DNA of 64,000 bases from Anaeromicropila populeti (GCF_900112775.1 NZ_FOYZ01000011.1:1-64000), one strand, 5' to 3'. Counted from the stretch's first letter, positions 6,414 through 15,180 are shown. Notes: a model not told the origin generated them from the letters alone. Numbers and translations are program-made.

Positions 6414-8495
6414 ATGGAAACTTTTAAGTATGAGAAAATCAGGAATGTTGCAATTCTAGGACATGGAAGCTGCGGAAAAACAACGTTAGTAGAATCTATG
6501 GCATATGTAACGGGTATAATCAGTCGTCAGGGAAAAGTTGAGGAAGGAAATACCATAAGTGATTTTGATAAAGAAGAGATAAAAAGGTTATTTTCTATAA
6601 GCACCTCGGTAGTACCAATCATTTGGGAAGCCATAAAAATCAATTTTTTAGATACGCCTGGTTATTTTGATTTTATTGGAGAAGTAGAAGAAGCATTAAG
6701 CGCGGCAGATGCGGCTGTTATTGTGATTTCCGCCAAAGCAGGAGTTGAGGTTGGGACAATGAAGGCGTGGGAACTTTGTGAAAAGCTGAAACTGCCAAAG
6801 CTGTTTTTTGTAACGGATATGGATGATGATAATGCAAGTTATCGTGAGGTAATTGAAAATCTAACTGATTTATATGGAAAAAGAATTGCTCCTTTTCATC
6901 TGCCTATTAGAGAAAATGGGAAATTTGTCGGTTTTGTTAATGTTGTTAAGCAGGCAGGTCGGCGTTTTACAGAAAAAAGTAATTATATTGAGTGTGAAAT
7001 ACCAGACTACTCAAAAGAATACCTAGCTAAATACCGTGAACTTCTGCTGGAAGCAGTTGCAGAATCCAGCGAAGAGCTAATGGAGAAATATTTTGCAGGA
7101 GAAGAGTTTACCCAACAGGAAATGTCTATGGCATTAAGAGCCAGTGTGATAGATGGTTCTATTGTGCCTGTTCTGATGGGTTCAGGTGTACATACCCAGG
7201 GAGCAGTTATGCTGTTACAGGCAGTAGAAAAGTATTTTCCGGCGCCCAATAAAGGAATTATAACTGGTATTAATAATAAGACCAAAGAGACCTTTGCAGC
7301 TTTATATGATGCCAATAAACCAATGACAGCAAAAATATTTAAAACAATTGCGGATCCGTTTATTGGAAAGTTTTCATTAGTAAAAATTTGTTCTGGTATT
7401 TTAAAAGCAGACGATATGATATATAATACCGCCAGTGGAACGGAAGAGAAAATCGCGAGACTATATGTCCTGCGAGGCAAGGAACAGATAGAGGTAAAAG
7501 AGCTTTACGCAGGTGATATTGGAGCCATTGCCAAGTTGTCAGATTCAGTAACTGGTGATACGCTTGCTACAAAGGAATGCCCTGTCATCTATGACCGGCC
7601 TAAGATTTCAACTCCATTTACATACTTGCGTTATCTGGCTAAGAAAAAAGGAGATGATGATAAAATTTCACAGGCACTTTCTAAAATCATGGATGAGGAT
7701 TTGACAGTTAGAACAGTAAACGATGCAGAAAACAGGCAGACCTTACTTTATGGAATCGGAGAACAGCACTTGGAGATTGTAATCAGCAAGCTTTTAAACA
7801 GGTATAAGGTAGAGCTTGAGACTATTGTACCAAAAGTTCCGTATCGTGAGACCATTCGCAAAAAGGTAAAGGTGCAGGGAAAATATAAGAAGCAGTCAGG
7901 TGGTCACGGACAGTATGGAGATGTCCATATTGAATTTGAGCCCCTTGGTGATTTAGAGAAGGCTTATGAATTTGAAGAAAAAGTATTTGGAGGTGCAGTT
8001 CCTAAAAATTATTTTCCAGCAGTAGAAAAGGGAATTGGGGAAAGTGTTTTAAAGGGACCATTGGCAGGTTATCCAGTAGTAGGAATTAGAGCTGTTTTGG
8101 TAGATGGCTCGTATCACCCGGTTGATTCTTCTGAAATGGCATTTAAAATGGCAGCTATTCAGGCATTCAAGCAGGGGATTATGGAGGCAGGTCCGATTCT
8201 GCTGGAACCGGTTGCATTGCTGAAAATAATCGTACCAGATAAGTTTACTGGTGACATTATGGGGGATTTGAATAAAAGAAGAGGCCGCGTATTAGGAATG
8301 AATCCTTTATATAATGGAAAGCAGGAAATTGTTGCAGATATTCCACTTTCTGAAACATTTGGATACTCTACAGCATTGCGTTCTATGACAGGAGGAATGG
8401 GAGAATATGAATATACCTTTTCCCGATATGAACCAGCTCCTTCTGATGTACAGGAAAAAGTAATTGAGGAATCCAGAAAGGAAGAGCAGCTATAA
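6414..8495 (+). CDS. EF-G-like translational GTPase with degenerate G motifs
   Basis: 693 residues with all five EF-G domains recognisable, including the domain IV block SGGHGQYGDVHIEFEP and the C-terminal GMGEYEYTFSRYEPAP. The P-loop is intact (GHGSCGKTT, residues 16-24). Other G motifs deviate: DTPGY at 80-84 replaces DTPGH, TDMD at 134-137 replaces NKMD, and the switch I RGITI motif reads KRLFSIST. This fits the EF-G2-like subfamily, not the housekeeping FusA that normally lies beside rpsG/tuf. The role is unknown; it may be a ribosome-associated GTPase with altered hydrolysis. The start has a strong AAAGGAGG. Confidence 0.85.
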   Translation: METFKYEKIRNVAILGHGSCGKTTLVESMAYVTGIISRQGKVEEGNTISDFDKEEIKRLFSISTSVVPIIWEAIKINFLDTPGYFDFIGEVEEALSAADAAVIVISAKAGVEVGTMKAWELCEKLKLPKLFFVTDMDDDNASYREVIENLTDLYGKRIAPFHLPIRENGKFVGFVNVVKQAGRRFTEKSNYIECEIPDYSKEYLAKYRELLLEAVAESSEELMEKYFAGEEFTQQEMSMALRASVIDGSIVPVLMGSGVHTQGAVMLLQAVEKYFPAPNKGIITGINNKTKETFAALYDANKPMTAKIFKTIADPFIGKFSLVKICSGILKADDMIYNTASGTEEKIARLYVLRGKEQIEVKELYAGDIGAIAKLSDSVTGDTLATKECPVIYDRPKISTPFTYLRYLAKKKGDDDKISQALSKIMDEDLTVRTVNDAENRQTLLYGIGEQHLEIVISKLLNRYKVELETIVPKVPYRETIRKKVKVQGKYKKQSGGHGQYGDVHIEFEPLGDLEKAYEFEEKVFGGAVPKNYFPAVEKGIGESVLKGPLAGYPVVGIRAVLVDGSYHPVDSSEMAFKMAAIQAFKQGIMEAGPILLEPVALLKIIVPDKFTGDIMGDLNKRRGRVLGMNPLYNGKQEIVADIPLSETFGYSTALRSMTGGMGEYEYTFSRYEPAPSDVQEKVIEESRKEEQL

Positions 8496-8589
8496 TAAAT
8501 TTTTTGCCTTTTTCTATTGCAGTGTGGTATCATATATCCGTAAAACAGTTTGAACACAGGCAATAAGTGAAATAGAAAGAGGTGCAGAT

Positions 8590-9855
8590 ATGGGGCTTAA
8601 TGACACTCCAAAAGGAGAACGGATTCATATTGCTATTTTTGGTAAAAGAAACGCTGGGAAATCCAGTTTAATAAATAGTGTAACTGGACAGGAGCTGGCA
8701 ATCGTTTCAGATGTACTTGGAACGACGACAGATCCGGTTTATAAAGCTATGGAATTACTGCCGCTGGGACCAGTTATGATGATTGATACGCCTGGGCTGG
8801 ATGATGAAGGAGACCTTGGTGAACTACGTGTAAAAAAAGCTATGATGGTTTTAAATAAAACAGATATTGCGGTAATTGTAATTGATGTGAAAGAAATCGC
8901 AGCGGTACAAGAAAAGTTAGATTTTCAGTTTGAACGAAAAATAATTTCTATTATTGAAGCTAAAAAAATTCCTTATTTAGTTGTATTAAATAAAACTGAT
9001 ACAGTGGAGAACTGGGAATCAAAGGAACAGGAAGTAATACAAGTGGTAAAAAGTGAGCTGAATGGGGCAAACTGCATGGCAGTAAGTGCGTCAGCCAATA
9101 AAAATATCAGAGAGCTGAAAGAACTTCTTGGCAGATTAGTTCCGGAAGAAGAAGAAAAATTTCAAATTGTGGGAGATTTGCTTCAGCCCTCTGATTTAGT
9201 TGTATTAGTAGTACCAATTGATAAAGCGGCACCTAAGGGAAGGCTGATATTACCCCAGCAGCAGACGATTCGGGACATTCTGGAATCGGATGCCATTGCA
9301 GTTGTGACAAAGGAATATGAATTGAGGGAAACATTGGAAAGCTTAGGGCGAAAGCCAAAACTTGTTATTACGGACTCCCAGGTATTTGCTAAAGTATCTG
9401 CTGATACACCAAGGGATATTCTGCTGACTTCCTTTTCTATTTTATTTGCAAGGCACAAGGGTGATTTGGAAGAGCAGGTAAAGGGTGCGATGGCTGTTGA
9501 GAGATTGAAGGATGGAGATATTGTATTAATGGCGGAAGGCTGTACCCATCACAGGCAGTGTGATGATATTGGAACGGTTAAAATTCCAAGATGGTTATTA
9601 CAAAATACTGGAAAGAAGCTTAGTTTTGAAACAAGCAGTGGAATGGATTTTCCAGAAGATTTAAGTAAGTACGCTATGATTGTTCATTGTGGAGGATGTA
9701 CTTTAAATCGAAGGGAGATGCAGTTTCGACTAAAGCAGGCTGTTGATCAGGAAATTCCTATCGTAAATTATGGAGTGCTGATTGCTTATATGCAGGGAAT
9801 TTTAAAAAGAAGTTTAGAACCGTTTCCGGGAATTCATTTCTTGCTGGAGGAGTAA
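8590..9855 (+). CDS. hydF: [FeFe]-hydrogenase H-cluster maturation GTPase HydF
   Basis: 421 residues. HydF is the scaffold on which the 2Fe subcluster of [FeFe]-hydrogenase is assembled before transfer to the apo-enzyme. The N-terminal GTPase domain has the P-loop GKRNAGKSS (18-26), DTPG and NKTD. A dimerisation domain follows. The C-terminal FeS-binding motif is complete: C318-x-H320, 45 residues, H366-C367-x-x-C370. It lies 94 bp after the EF-G-like gene. HydE and HydG, the radical SAM partners, are not in the window. The aspA gene next door is convergent. Confidence 0.93.
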   Translation: MGLNDTPKGERIHIAIFGKRNAGKSSLINSVTGQELAIVSDVLGTTTDPVYKAMELLPLGPVMMIDTPGLDDEGDLGELRVKKAMMVLNKTDIAVIVIDVKEIAAVQEKLDFQFERKIISIIEAKKIPYLVVLNKTDTVENWESKEQEVIQVVKSELNGANCMAVSASANKNIRELKELLGRLVPEEEEKFQIVGDLLQPSDLVVLVVPIDKAAPKGRLILPQQQTIRDILESDAIAVVTKEYELRETLESLGRKPKLVITDSQVFAKVSADTPRDILLTSFSILFARHKGDLEEQVKGAMAVERLKDGDIVLMAEGCTHHRQCDDIGTVKIPRWLLQNTGKKLSFETSSGMDFPEDLSKYAMIVHCGGCTLNRREMQFRLKQAVDQEIPIVNYGVLIAYMQGILKRSLEPFPGIHFLLEE

Positions 9856-9878
9856 ATTTCTATCAATGAAATATAGTG

Positions 9879-9908
9879 ATGCCAGGGTATAAATATATAC
9901 CCTGGCAT
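9879..9908. terminator. Strong palindromic hairpin between hydF and aspA
   Basis: ATGCCAGGGTATA (9879-9891) and TATACCCTGGCAT (9896-9908) pair perfectly over 13 bp around the loop AATA. It lies between convergent genes and so could end transcription from both sides, but neither side has a T tract. Confidence 0.55.
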
Positions 9909-9950
9909 ATGTTCATGTCATAACATCAGCTTATATTCAGAATAGCTTAT

Positions 9951-11339
9951 TTATCCAATATAGGTTGATGCTTTTGATATAGAAAAAATAGTATCTAAGG
10001 TTTCTTTTGGCAAAAGCTCATTTTCAAGTATATATTGTTTAATTTCATCGGAATTTCCATGACATTCCTTTACTGCCAAGGCAGCAGCATCGTATCCGAT
10101 GAAGGGTACTAACGCCGTAATTAATACACTTGTATTATTTAAGTGTTTTTTACAGTTTTCCTCATTCGGAATAAGTGTTAAAATACAATGCTCCCTAAAT
10201 AGCTGAACGGCTGAAATAAGTAAATCCAGAGAACCTAGAATATTGTGTGCAATTAATGGAAGGAAAGCATTAAGCTCCAGTTGTCCGCTGGCAGCTGCGA
10301 ATGAAACAGCCTGATCTTTCGCCATAACATCCATTGCAACTTGAGTAACCATTTCAGGAATAACAGGATTTACTTTACCAGGCATAATGGTGGAGCCTGC
10401 CTGAAGTTCTTCCAATCGGATTTCCCCCAGTCCACCATTTGGACCAGAATTCATCAGCCGCAAATCACTAGATATTTTCATCAGATTGACAGCGCATGTT
10501 TTAAGGAGACCAGACACTTCAACAAAAATGTCATTATTCTGGGTAAGATCCATAGGATATTCTGCATAAGCCAGGCCAAGTCCTGATAGATCCCGCAGCC
10601 GTTCCACTACCTTGTAGGTGTATTTCTTTGAGGCATTGCTTCCAGTTCCAACAGCCGTTCCACCCAAATTAACTTGTCTAAGCCGTTCCTCAACCTTATA
10701 TATTCTCCATCTGTCTCTTGCAATAGCCTGTGCATAACATCCAAATTCCTGACCAAGTGTAATAGGAAGTGCATCCATTAATTCTGTTCTTCCTAACTTT
10801 ATGACAGCTTCAAAATCCTGCTCTCTGTTTTGCAGGGCTTCTTGTAACAGGGAAAGCTGTCTGCTTAACTGGCGTACTTTATAAATAGCAGCAATTCTTA
10901 AAGCTGTAGGATAAACATCATTGGTTGACTGAGATTTGTTAACATCGTCCAGCGGGTGAATGTAAGAATACTCACCGCAGTGATAACCAGCCAAAGAAAG
11001 CGCAGTATTTGCAATTACTTCATTTACGTTCATGTTTGTTGAAGTACCAGCACCACCCTGCAATGGATGCAGAGGAAAAGATTCTTTGTTATAGGTATTA
11101 TTCTCTAAAAGCTTGTCACATGCCTGTATGATAAATCTGGCTTTTTGTTCATCCAGTTCCTTCAGTTCAAGATGAGCAAGGGCAGCGGCTTTTTTTACTA
11201 AAATCATAGCTTTTAGTAAAGCGGGATTCACCAAATCACTGCCTAAACAGAAGTTTTGTCTGGCACGGGCAGTGTGAATTCCGTATAAGGTATGCTCTGG
11301 AAGTTCCAGCGTTCCAATTTTATCAGTTTCAATTCTCAC
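9951..11339 (-). CDS. aspA: Aspartate ammonia-lyase
   Basis: 462 residues. It converts aspartate to fumarate and ammonia. The signature GSTIMPGKVNPVIPE is present; VNPVIPE points to aspartase instead of fumarase (VNPTQ). Other family blocks include GGAGTSTNMNVNEV and the SQSTNDVYPTA substrate loop. The start is GTG at 11339 behind GAGAGGA; the overlapping ATG is out of frame and stops at once. From general knowledge, aspA often sits with hydrogenase maturation genes in clostridia, so the position next to hydF is probably meaningful. Confidence 0.9.
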   Translation of the reverse strand: MRIETDKIGTLELPEHTLYGIHTARARQNFCLGSDLVNPALLKAMILVKKAAALAHLELKELDEQKARFIIQACDKLLENNTYNKESFPLHPLQGGAGTSTNMNVNEVIANTALSLAGYHCGEYSYIHPLDDVNKSQSTNDVYPTALRIAAIYKVRQLSRQLSLLQEALQNREQDFEAVIKLGRTELMDALPITLGQEFGCYAQAIARDRWRIYKVEERLRQVNLGGTAVGTGSNASKKYTYKVVERLRDLSGLGLAYAEYPMDLTQNNDIFVEVSGLLKTCAVNLMKISSDLRLMNSGPNGGLGEIRLEELQAGSTIMPGKVNPVIPEMVTQVAMDVMAKDQAVSFAAASGQLELNAFLPLIAHNILGSLDLLISAVQLFREHCILTLIPNEENCKKHLNNTSVLITALVPFIGYDAAALAVKECHGNSDEIKQYILENELLPKETLDTIFSISKASTYIG

Positions 11340-11369
11340 ATGAACACATCCTCTCTGCTATATTTTTTT

Positions 11370-11398
11370 ATTATAGCATGCTGACCAGTGATTTTAAA
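11370..11398 (-). promoter_or_regulatory. Promoter of aspA
   Basis: Leftward: TTTAAA (11398-11393), 17 bases, TATAAT (11375-11370), with an extended -10 TGC just before the -10 box. Confidence 0.6.
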
Positions 11399-11414
11399 TG
11401 AAAATTATTAATAA

Positions 11415-11443
11415 TTGTATTTCACATAAAAAATTGATATAAT
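11415..11443 (+). promoter_or_regulatory. Promoter of the yqeG-aroK series
   Basis: TTGTAT (11415-11420), 17 bases, TATAAT (11438-11443). A short hairpin, AGAGCA/TGCTCT (11468-11473 with 11481-11486), ends right at the GGAGG of yqeG. Confidence 0.6.
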
Positions 11444-11495
11444 AAATTGTCTAGAAAAATTTGTGAAAGAGCAGGTGAAATGCTCTGGAGGTTTT

Positions 11496-11987
11496 ATGTT
11501 AAATAAATTTTTTCCAAATGAATGGGTTGATTCTGCATACGGAATTGATTTTAGAAAAATGTATGACAAGGGATATCGAGGCGTTATTTTTGATATTGAT
11601 AATACGCTGGTAAAGCATGGACAGGATGCTGATAAAAAAGCGGTTGCCTTTATGGAAGAATTAAAGGACATGGGTTATTCCATCTGTTTACTGTCAAATA
11701 ACAAGCGTGAGCGGGTAGAGAGATTCAATCAAAATATTAATGTTAATTATATTTATAATGGTAAGAAGCCACGCAGGGGTAATTATCTGAAAGCTATGCA
11801 GATTATGAATACCAATACAGGAAATACAGTTTTTGTAGGGGATCAGTTGTTTACTGATGTTTATGGAGCAAAGCGAGCAGGGCTATATAATATTCTGGTC
11901 AAACCTATCGATCCCCAGGAGGAAATTCAGATTGTCCTAAAACGATATCTAGAAAAAATTGTATTACATTTTTATCAGAGAAATTAG
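11496..11987 (+). CDS. yqeG: YqeG-family HAD IIIA phosphatase
   Basis: 163 residues from the ATG at 11496, chosen because GGAGG lies 4 bases upstream; an earlier GTG at 11463 would run through the leader hairpin. HAD motif I is FDIDNTLV, motif II LLSNN, and motif IV FVGDQLFTDVYGAKRAG, so the fold and Mg-binding Asp residues are intact. The family is thought to be phosphatases of unclear substrate, acting in the cytoplasm. The next gene (aroK) starts 10 bp after its stop, so the two are co-transcribed. Confidence 0.88.
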   Translation: MLNKFFPNEWVDSAYGIDFRKMYDKGYRGVIFDIDNTLVKHGQDADKKAVAFMEELKDMGYSICLLSNNKRERVERFNQNINVNYIYNGKKPRRGNYLKAMQIMNTNTGNTVFVGDQLFTDVYGAKRAGLYNILVKPIDPQEEIQIVLKRYLEKIVLHFYQRN

Positions 11988-11997
11988 GAGGTTTGAG

Positions 11998-12522
11998 GTG
12001 AAAAAAAATATTATTTTAATAGGATTTATGGGCTGTGGGAAGAGTTCTGTTGGAGAATTGCTTCATAAAGCTTTTGCGTATACGTTTATAGATACCGATC
12101 AGACAATTGAAAAAGATAGTGGAACTACCATACGTGATATTTTTGCACAAAAGGGAGAAGCTTATTTTCGAGAATTAGAGACAAAGACCATTGAGAAGAT
12201 GGCTGAATCCACAGAACATGCTGTGATTTCCACAGGCGGAGGACTGCCCTTGCGAGAATGTAATGCAAAGATTTTAAAGGAAATGGGGTTTGTAGTTTAT
12301 TTACGAGTAAAAGGGGAAACCGTATTAAAGCGGCTGGAGGGGGATATAACAAGACCACTTTTACAAGGAGATAACGTTGAAGAAAAGGTAAAAAGCCTGA
12401 TGGAATATAGGGATCCAATTTACGAAGTGAGTGCACATCTGGTATTAGATGTAGATGATAAAGATTTTGATAGTATTATTGACGAAATAAAAAGAAACTA
12501 CGAAATCATGGTGTCACGTTAA
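11998..12522 (+). CDS. aroK: Shikimate kinase
   Basis: 174 residues from GTG 11998, chosen for its TAGGAGG 6 bases upstream. It phosphorylates shikimate with ATP, giving the substrate of AroA. The P-loop is GFMGCGKSS; IDTD, FRELE and STGGG are the shikimate-binding and lid motifs, all conserved. It is separated from the aroF-tyrA-aroA operon and sits between yqeG and a peptidase gene, so it likely escapes the aro operator and is expressed with housekeeping genes. Confidence 0.92.
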   Translation: MKKNIILIGFMGCGKSSVGELLHKAFAYTFIDTDQTIEKDSGTTIRDIFAQKGEAYFRELETKTIEKMAESTEHAVISTGGGLPLRECNAKILKEMGFVVYLRVKGETVLKRLEGDITRPLLQGDNVEEKVKSLMEYRDPIYEVSAHLVLDVDDKDFDSIIDEIKRNYEIMVSR

Positions 12523-12546
12523 GGAAAGGGCAGAGAAAGGGAAGCG

Positions 12547-13608
12547 ATGAGTCATAATAAAATTAATGATATTTTGCAGCAATTCTCAGTAGAAGGCCTG
12601 TTGATTTCAAATGGCTGTAATATGAGATATTTAAGTGGATTTTCAGGTGCTGCTGGATATTTGTTTATAACAGAAGAGAGAAAAGTGATTTTAACAGATT
12701 TTCGTTATACTATTCAGGCGGAAAGTGAATCCAGAGATTACGAAATTCTTGAGGTAGAAGGGGATTATGAATCAGTTCTAAATTTGTTAATTCGAGAAGA
12801 AGGCATTAAAACCATTGGCTTTGAGGGCAACGATGTTCATTACTGTGATTATGTGAAAATGAAAGAAAAGCTGGTGGTGGATAAGCTTGTTTCTATTAAG
12901 GACGCAGTTACTTCTCTGCGGTCTGTAAAAATGCCATGGGAACTGGAACGACTGCAAAAGGCAGAAGAGATTGGGGACTTGGCATTTCAGAAGATTCTTC
13001 CTGAGATTAAACCAGGAGTAACAGAACTGGAACTTGCAGCGAAGATTGAATATTTATTAAAAACCAATGGTGCAGAAGGCTTAAGCTTTGAAACGATTGT
13101 TGCATCTGGTGTGAATTCGGCAAAGCCACATGCTGCTCCGTCAAACAAAAAAATAGAATATGGAGATTTTGTTTTAATGGATTTTGGCTGTATCTATCAG
13201 GGATATTGCTCGGACATGACTAGAACAGTTGTAGTGGGGAAGGCATCCCAGGAACAAAAAAAAGTATACCAAACGGTATTGGATGCACAGACAGCTGCAC
13301 TGGATTTTATTCAGGCAGGCTATGAAGGCTGTGAAATTGATCAGGTTGCCAGAAAGCTTATAAATGATAGAGGATACGAGGGCTGTTTTGGTCATGGATT
13401 AGGCCACAGTGTGGGACTTTTTATTCATGAAAATCCGAGGCTATCCCCAAAGGAGAGGAATGTCATTGAGGAAAATACAATAGAGACAGTAGAGCCTGGA
13501 ATTTATATAAAAGATTTTGGTGGTGTGCGTATCGAGGATATGGTACTGGTGACGAAAGAAGGATGTATTAATTTTACAAAATCCACAAAACAATTGATTG
13601 AACTATAA
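12547..13608 (+). CDS. M24-family aminopeptidase P (Xaa-Pro peptidase)
   Basis: 353 residues. It removes an N-terminal residue preceding proline. The N-terminal creatinase-like domain covers about residues 1-125 and the pita-bread catalytic domain the rest. The metal ligands are visible: MDFG and SDMTRT (two Asp), GHGLGHSVG (His), ETVEPGIY (Glu) and VRIEDM (Glu). It is followed by efp, a pairing common in Firmicutes. Its transcript may come from the yqeG promoter, since it starts 24 bp after aroK. Confidence 0.9.
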   Translation: MSHNKINDILQQFSVEGLLISNGCNMRYLSGFSGAAGYLFITEERKVILTDFRYTIQAESESRDYEILEVEGDYESVLNLLIREEGIKTIGFEGNDVHYCDYVKMKEKLVVDKLVSIKDAVTSLRSVKMPWELERLQKAEEIGDLAFQKILPEIKPGVTELELAAKIEYLLKTNGAEGLSFETIVASGVNSAKPHAAPSNKKIEYGDFVLMDFGCIYQGYCSDMTRTVVVGKASQEQKKVYQTVLDAQTAALDFIQAGYEGCEIDQVARKLINDRGYEGCFGHGLGHSVGLFIHENPRLSPKERNVIEENTIETVEPGIYIKDFGGVRIEDMVLVTKEGCINFTKSTKQLIEL

Positions 13609-13617
13609 AAAAAGTAG

Positions 13618-13646
13618 TTGAAAAAAAGTGTCTTTTATTATAAACT
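13618..13646 (+). promoter_or_regulatory. Promoter of efp
   Basis: TTGAAA (13618-13623), 17 bases, TAAACT (13641-13646), about 80 bp ahead of efp. Confidence 0.5.
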
Positions 13647-13728
13647 AAAATGAGGGTGCGAGCGAACAAAAACAGACTCGCATGATGAGATTAAACGAAT
13701 GAGTGAAATTTAAGGAGGACTATTTAGA

Positions 13729-14286
13729 ATGGTTAGTGCAGGCGATTTTAGAAACGGCATTACAATTGAATTAGATAATAACGTATTTCAGATTATTGAA
13801 TTCCAACATGTAAAACCAGGAAAGGGTGCGGCTTTTGTTCGTACAAAATTGAGAAATATTAAGAGTGGTGGTGTTGTTGAAAGAACATTCAGACCAACTG
13901 AAAAATGCCCACAAGCACATATTGAAAAGAAAGATATGCAGTATCTTTATAGTGATGGTGAATTATATAACTTTATGGATGTTGAAACATTTGACCAATT
14001 TGCGTTAAATGAAGAAGCAATCGGTGATTCTTTAAAGTTTGTGAAAGAAAATGATATGGTTAAAATGGTTTCTCATAATGGAACTGTATTTGCCATTGAA
14101 CCTCCTATGTTTGCTGAATTAGTAATTACAGAAACTGAACCAGGATTTAAGGGTGACACTGCTACAGGTGCTACCAAACCAGCTATTGTTGAGACAGGAG
14201 CAACTGTATTAGTTCCTTTATTTGTAGAAACTGGTGATAAAATCAGTATCGATACAAGAACTGGAGATTATTTGAAGAGAGTTTAA
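13729..14286 (+). CDS. efp: Translation elongation factor P
   Basis: 185 residues, standard length. EF-P binds stalled ribosomes and promotes peptide bond formation at proline stretches. The [10 protein letters not shown] loop (about residues 29-38) contains the tip position that is modified in some bacteria; here the tip residue is Lys in PGKGAA. The C-terminal signature region [20 protein letters not shown] is intact. A strong AAGGAGG precedes the ATG. The 3' untranslated stretch has competing strong helices. Confidence 0.96.
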   Translation: MVSAGDFRNGITIELDNNVFQIIEFQHVKPGKGAAFVRTKLRNIKSGGVVERTFRPTEKCPQAHIEKKDMQYLYSDGELYNFMDVETFDQFALNEEAIGDSLKFVKENDMVKMVSHNGTVFAIEPPMFAELVITETEPGFKGDTATGATKPAIVETGATVLVPLFVETGDKISIDTRTGDYLKRV

Positions 14287-14305
14287 TCGTTTTGGCGGTT
14301 TTTCA

Positions 14306-14363
14306 GAACCATACAAAGGCGCAAATCAAAGGAAAGCAAGGTTTCCAATGGTTCGCGCCTTTG
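14306..14363 (+). other. Structured RNA region with crossing helices after efp
   Basis: GAACCAT (14306-14312) pairs with ATGGTTC (14348-14354), CAAAGGCGC (14314-14322) pairs with GCGCCTTTG (14355-14363), and GGAAA (14331-14335) pairs with TTTCC (14342-14346). The first two helices cross, so they can form only as a pseudoknot or as alternatives. No T tract follows. Confidence 0.5.
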
Positions 14364-14392
14364 GTGAATTTGTATAGAGTGTTCTTAAAATG

Positions 14393-14421
14393 TAATATTT
14401 TACCTTTCCCATGCATACATT
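14393..14421 (+). promoter_or_regulatory. Sigma-E-type promoter of the SIMPL gene
   Basis: TAATATT (14393-14399), 14 bases, CATACATT (14414-14421). This matches the Bacillus sigma-E consensus (KMATATT, about 14, CATACAnT) at every defined position. The start codon is 30 bp downstream. Confidence 0.6.
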
Positions 14422-14450
14422 ATGTTAATCTATAGTTAGGAGTATCCATA

Positions 14451-15113
14451 ATGAATAAGGATAATGAACAGAACAGCTGGAGATATAATGCTATGACATT
14501 AACCGGAACTGGTCTGGTTAATGCGGTTCCTGATACGGCTGTAATTCGTTTAGGAGTTCAAACCACGGGAGAAAATCTGATTGAGGTACAAAGAGAGAAT
14601 GCAGAAAAAATGGAGCAGGTTTTAGAAGCCTTACAGCAATTTGATGTTATGGAAATACAGACAGCAGAATATGCAATTAACAAAATATATGAGTATGAAA
14701 ATAATACTAGAATTGACAGAGGGTATTCAGTGCGTAATATTCTGGAGATTAACACAAGCTCGCTGGGTGAAACAGGAATGCTGATTGATGCTGCTGTGAA
14801 TGCAGGTGCAAATGTTATTGAAGCTGTGGAATTTCAAGTATCTAAGAGAGAAACTTATTATATGCAGGCACTTAATCTTGCTGTAATGAATGCCTATCAA
14901 AAGGCAAAATCCATTCTTAAGAATATAGGAGTAACAAGCGAACCAGTTCCAAGAAATATTATTGAAAATACAGGGATGGCAGTTCCGATGCGAAATGGTG
15001 TGGTAAGAGAAGCACTTTCGTCAACTCCAATTGAAATGGGAAGCAAACAAATCGAGGCGTCAGTGACAGTAGAATTTGTTTACGAATCGAAATGGCCAAA
15101 CCGTACTGAGTAA
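14451..15113 (+). CDS. SIMPL-domain (DUF541) protein
   Basis: 220 residues. SIMPL/DUF541 covers most of the protein: GTGLVNAVPDTAVIRLGVQT at the N-terminus, YEYENNTRIDRGYSVRNIL in the middle, and a C-terminal strand ASVTVEFVY. Most family members are secreted or periplasmic, but this one has no signal peptide or membrane segment, so it should be cytoplasmic. The biochemical function of the family is not known. The upstream sequence is a near-perfect sigma-E-type promoter, which suggests expression in the mother cell. The LysM gene next door is convergent. Confidence 0.8.
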   Translation: MNKDNEQNSWRYNAMTLTGTGLVNAVPDTAVIRLGVQTTGENLIEVQRENAEKMEQVLEALQQFDVMEIQTAEYAINKIYEYENNTRIDRGYSVRNILEINTSSLGETGMLIDAAVNAGANVIEAVEFQVSKRETYYMQALNLAVMNAYQKAKSILKNIGVTSEPVPRNIIENTGMAVPMRNGVVREALSSTPIEMGSKQIEASVTVEFVYESKWPNRTE

Positions 15114-15128
15114 TAGAAGAGGAAAACA

Positions 15129-15157
15129 GGACTTGTGTAAATGGGTGTCACAAGTCC
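15129..15157 (+). terminator. Terminator hairpin after the SIMPL gene
   Basis: GGACTTGTG (15129-15137) pairs with CACAAGTCC (15149-15157), followed by CCGTTTATT. It may serve both convergent genes. Confidence 0.6.
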
Positions 15158-15180
15158 CCGTTTATTATGGGATTCAAAGT

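Noticed and set aside
9951-11339. Class II fumarase instead of aspartase
   Set aside because: The signature reads KVNPVIPE, typical of aspartase, where fumarases have KVNPTQ.
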